Below, piece by piece: positions 33,517-35,373 of a stretch of 35,373 nt of DNA. The notes under the pieces are model-generated. The model saw only the letters and a list, made by a program, of their open reading frames with translations, did not search any database and was not told the origin of the DNA. Made by a program: the position numbers and the translations under genes. The stretch lies in NCBI GenBank assembly GCA_015056245.1, contig SVGQ01000019.1, positions 1-35,373 of the forward strand. Direction: 5' to 3'. The number at the start of each line of letters is the position of its first letter. The first letter of the stretch is position 1. The DNA is from Clostridiales bacterium (GTDB lineage: Bacteria > Bacillota > Clostridia > Christensenellales > Aristaeellaceae).

Positions 33517-33550
33517 ATTCAGGAATAAATCTGCAAAAGGAGTGTACGGT

Positions 33551-34747
33551 ATGCGCAACAAATATCTGTCCGGAATCATCGTTGTTCTCCTGCTTCTAAG
33601 CACCTTTTCCAACGCATGGGCAGAGGCGCAGACCGCACCGCCCGGGGTGGAAAGTATCACCATGGAAAGAGACGGCAACCGGCTGTCCTATCCGCAGCTG
33701 ACCGGCTGGCAGGATGAGGCAGTACAGCAGCGTATCAATGACGATATCGTACTGTCGGCCGGGATCACCTCTCACATGATTACTTTCGCCACCCTGACCC
33801 CGGATAGCCTCTGGGGGTTGCAGGTCACATATGAAGCCTATGTGACCGAATGGGTGGCTTCCTTTATCATCAGCGCAGAAGGAAAAATGCCCAATGGACG
33901 TCAGGGACAGACCAACACTGCGCTGAGTTATGATCTGGCTACCGGCGAGCGTATTCAGCCCGGGCAGTTGTTCGCGGATGCTGCCAAGGCACAGGCGTGG
34001 CTGGAGGAAGAAACCCTCCGTACGCTGGGCGAAGAAATCAGCGATTATGAAGACAGCAGTGCGTTGCTGCCGCTGCCCATGACGGATTTTTCGCTGGATG
34101 CTTATGGGATCACCTTTTGGTATGCACCGGAGCAGTTCCGTACCGTCAGCGGGCGCGCCGGTGCTTGCCGGTTTGACTATGCGGAAATACAGCATCTGCT
34201 GGCAACACAGGAAGACTCGCTGCCTGTGCTCAGCGGGATGGTGAAACCGGCGTTGACCCCCGAGGAGAAAACGGAAGTGATCCGAACCGCCATGGAAAGT
34301 GGTAAACTGGAACAGTTGCCTGTGACCCTTGGCGATTCCATGAAGGACCTCGTGGATACATACGGCCTTACCCGCACTCCGGACGAATTCCCCGGCGGCA
34401 GATATTTTGTGATGGAGCATCCGCTGTTCCGCAGTGTTCTGCTGATTTCCGATGCCATGGAAGCCGGGTACGACGATTCTATCCTTCAGGGGATTCAACT
34501 CCGTCGAGGCGGCTTCTGCGGCCTGTTGGTGGGACAAGCCTGCCAACAAGATATTCAATCCCTGTTGGGCGATGCTCATGAAACCATTCAGATTACCGAC
34601 AACATGGCCTATGATTACGGCCTTCCCTCCGGCGAATGCTATCTGTATCATCATAATGGACGAACCCTCCGTTTCTACGTTGATGAAAACAGTGTGCTGA
34701 CCGCCGTCCAGTTTGAATTATACGGAAAGGACAGCGCATCATGGTAA
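33551..34747 (+). CDS. Secreted DUF3298-like protein
   Basis: The 398-residue product has a signal peptide (RNKYLSGIIVVLLLLSTFSNAWA), with cleavage after AWA. The next part (about residues 30-210) resembles the extracytoplasmic DUF4163/DUF3298 module of RsiV-type proteins: a paired start (ITMERDGNRLSYPQLTGWQDEAVQQRIN), NTALSYDLATGERIQPGQLF and the end ITFWYAPEQFR. A C-terminal part (about 250-398) with LGDSMKDLVDTYG and YLYHHNGRTLRFYVDENSVL is a separate beta domain I do not recognise. No sigma or anti-sigma partner is adjacent. AAAAGGAGTGTACGGT precedes the ATG. The last 7 bases overlap the next gene. Confidence 0.8.
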   Translation: MRNKYLSGIIVVLLLLSTFSNAWAEAQTAPPGVESITMERDGNRLSYPQLTGWQDEAVQQRINDDIVLSAGITSHMITFATLTPDSLWGLQVTYEAYVTEWVASFIISAEGKMPNGRQGQTNTALSYDLATGERIQPGQLFADAAKAQAWLEEETLRTLGEEISDYEDSSALLPLPMTDFSLDAYGITFWYAPEQFRTVSGRAGACRFDYAEIQHLLATQEDSLPVLSGMVKPALTPEEKTEVIRTAMESGKLEQLPVTLGDSMKDLVDTYGLTRTPDEFPGGRYFVMEHPLFRSVLLISDAMEAGYDDSILQGIQLRRGGFCGLLVGQACQQDIQSLLGDAHETIQITDNMAYDYGLPSGECYLYHHNGRTLRFYVDENSVLTAVQFELYGKDSASW

Positions 34748-35313
34748 ACAGACCACAACCCACTCCTGCACGCAGCTATGAATATTCCTCTTTTCCCGTT
34801 CTCGGCGCACTGGGCACACTGCTGGTAGCCACAGGCGTTTTAGCGATGATATCGCTGTTTATCGGGGTGGAGAGCGCATTTTTTGGCTCCATCAAATTGG
34901 CGATGACCGGCTTGGGCGGCTGCCTGGCGGTTGGTTTGCCTGTTCTGCTTATTTGGGGCGGCATGCTGTTGGTGCTTTCCAATGGCCGAAAAGTGTCCTT
35001 TCGGGCTTTCCTTCTGGTTTCCCTTTTGTATCTGATCGTATTGGCGTTGCTGAACCTGTTAAGCCGCATCGGGGAAGACGGTTTTTTTGTCGATTATTGT
35101 AATACCCGGCTGAAACGTTCCATTGGTAGCGCTTCCTTTGGCGGTGTTCTGGGTGAGTCTTACCGTTTCTGTGCTGCCTATGGCGAACCTGCCGGTGCTT
35201 TGGGCATGCTGTTGGCTTGGCCTGTCCATAGCCTTTTGGGTACGGCATTCAGCGCCGTGGTGCTGCACACAGAACCTGCCCAGGCAGATTCGTTAAAGAC
35301 CCGGCCTCTGTAA
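34741..35313 (+). CDS. Four-helix membrane protein resembling the FtsK/SpoIIIE N-terminal domain
   Basis: The 190-residue protein has four predicted membrane helices (about residues 19-42, 53-78, 87-107 and 152-175). The spacing and motifs look like the 4TM domain of FtsK/SpoIIIE DNA translocases: a first pair of helices around ISLFIGVESAFFG and the terminal GALGMLLAWPVHSLLGTAFS (pattern G-G-x-L-G ... P-x-x-x-L-x-G). It stops right after the fourth helix, without the linker and motor domain. It is therefore either a stand-alone membrane protein or a split translocase. Spore formers often carry spoIIIE near the dipicolinate genes. AAAGGACAGCGCATC precedes the ATG, which overlaps the previous gene. 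Confidence 0.65.
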   Translation: MVNRPQPTPARSYEYSSFPVLGALGTLLVATGVLAMISLFIGVESAFFGSIKLAMTGLGGCLAVGLPVLLIWGGMLLVLSNGRKVSFRAFLLVSLLYLIVLALLNLLSRIGEDGFFVDYCNTRLKRSIGSASFGGVLGESYRFCAAYGEPAGALGMLLAWPVHSLLGTAFSAVVLHTEPAQADSLKTRPL

Positions 35314-35373
35314 TCCGTGGTATACAGGAGGGAGGCAGGGTTTGCTACCGCACTGTAATAGGTGGAGGAATTC
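35314..35373 (+). promoter_or_regulatory. Leader and ribosome binding site of a gene beyond the window
   Basis: The last bases contain AGGAGGGAGG (35326-35335) and, at the edge, GGTGGAGG (35361-35368) followed by AATTC. The second is ideally placed for a start codon just outside. A -1 frame relative to the preceding gene is also open from 35241 to the edge, so a frameshifted continuation cannot be excluded. Confidence 0.5.

Noticed and set aside
35241..35373. Frameshifted continuation of the FtsK-like gene
   Set aside because: The -1 frame is open to the edge, but its translation is not hydrophobic and does not resemble an FtsK linker; the ribosome sites nearby favour a new gene. Kept as an alternative only.
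1..35373. Mobile elements, CRISPR arrays, tRNA or rRNA genes
   Set aside because: I looked for transposases, long terminal repeats, regularly spaced repeats and tRNA-like cloverleafs and saw none.

Overview
The window is a chromosomal segment of a spore-forming, diaminopimelate-walled member of the Firmicutes (Clostridia-like), of fairly high GC for that group. The evidence is the gene order yicC-remA-gmk-rpoZ-coaBC, the pair lonB-lonA followed by ysxC/engB, a division and cell-wall (dcw) cluster from mraZ to ftsZ with a SpoVD-type PASTA penicillin-binding protein, a MurE with the DNPR motif of meso-diaminopimelate ligases, and the dipicolinate synthase pair dpaA-dpaB. I see no IS element, prophage, CRISPR array, tRNA or rRNA. 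Species cannot be named from this sequence.

Layout. 1-1762: a YeiH/UPF0324 transporter (minus strand, cut by the window edge), divergent from a LysR regulator, with a LysR-type dyad between them. 1803-5304: the yicC-remA-gmk-rpoZ-coaBC operon, with a consensus promoter in front and a terminator behind. 5316-6346: a padR-DUF2812 operon whose promoter is covered by repeated dyads. 6437-11270: lonB, lonA and ysxC. 11284-11720: an orphan 107-residue basic protein with a sigma-K-like promoter and its own terminator. 11772-12632: a secreted CAP-domain protein (minus strand). 12791-13925: a zinc-ribbon protein and a metallophosphoesterase. 13926-14239: a 314-base gap with a candidate structured RNA and the mraZ promoter. 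14240-25039: mraZ, an ftsL-like gene, a spoVD-type PBP, murE, mraY, murD, ftsW, murA, ftsQ. 25108-28176: ftsA-ftsZ with their own promoter and terminator. 28202-29612: a MazG-like protein and a YkvI-like membrane protein. 29609-31999: a GH65 maltose phosphorylase. 32003-33453: dpaA-dpaB. 33488-35313: a secreted DUF3298-like protein and a small protein resembling only the membrane domain of FtsK/SpoIIIE. A ribosome binding site at the last bases announces another gene.

How the genes work together. The centre is envelope growth and division: MurA makes the first committed precursor, MurD and MurE extend the stem peptide, MraY makes lipid I, FtsW and the PBP polymerise and cross-link, and FtsA, FtsZ, FtsQ and FtsL-like build the divisome. 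rsmH, murF, murG, murB and murC, usually found in such clusters, are not in the window. Sporulation is the second theme: LonB, the SpoVD-type PBP, DpaAB and the SpoIIIE-like membrane protein, with sigma-E/sigma-K-like promoter elements at several places.

The most interesting signal is at 31943-32005. The maltose phosphorylase terminator hairpin contains the dpaA Shine-Dalgarno in its 3' arm and the dpaA TTG start in its T-tract, and a sigma-K-like promoter overlaps its 5' arm. Sporulation transcripts would therefore start inside the loop and escape the hairpin. All functional calls come from reading sequence motifs; no database search was run.
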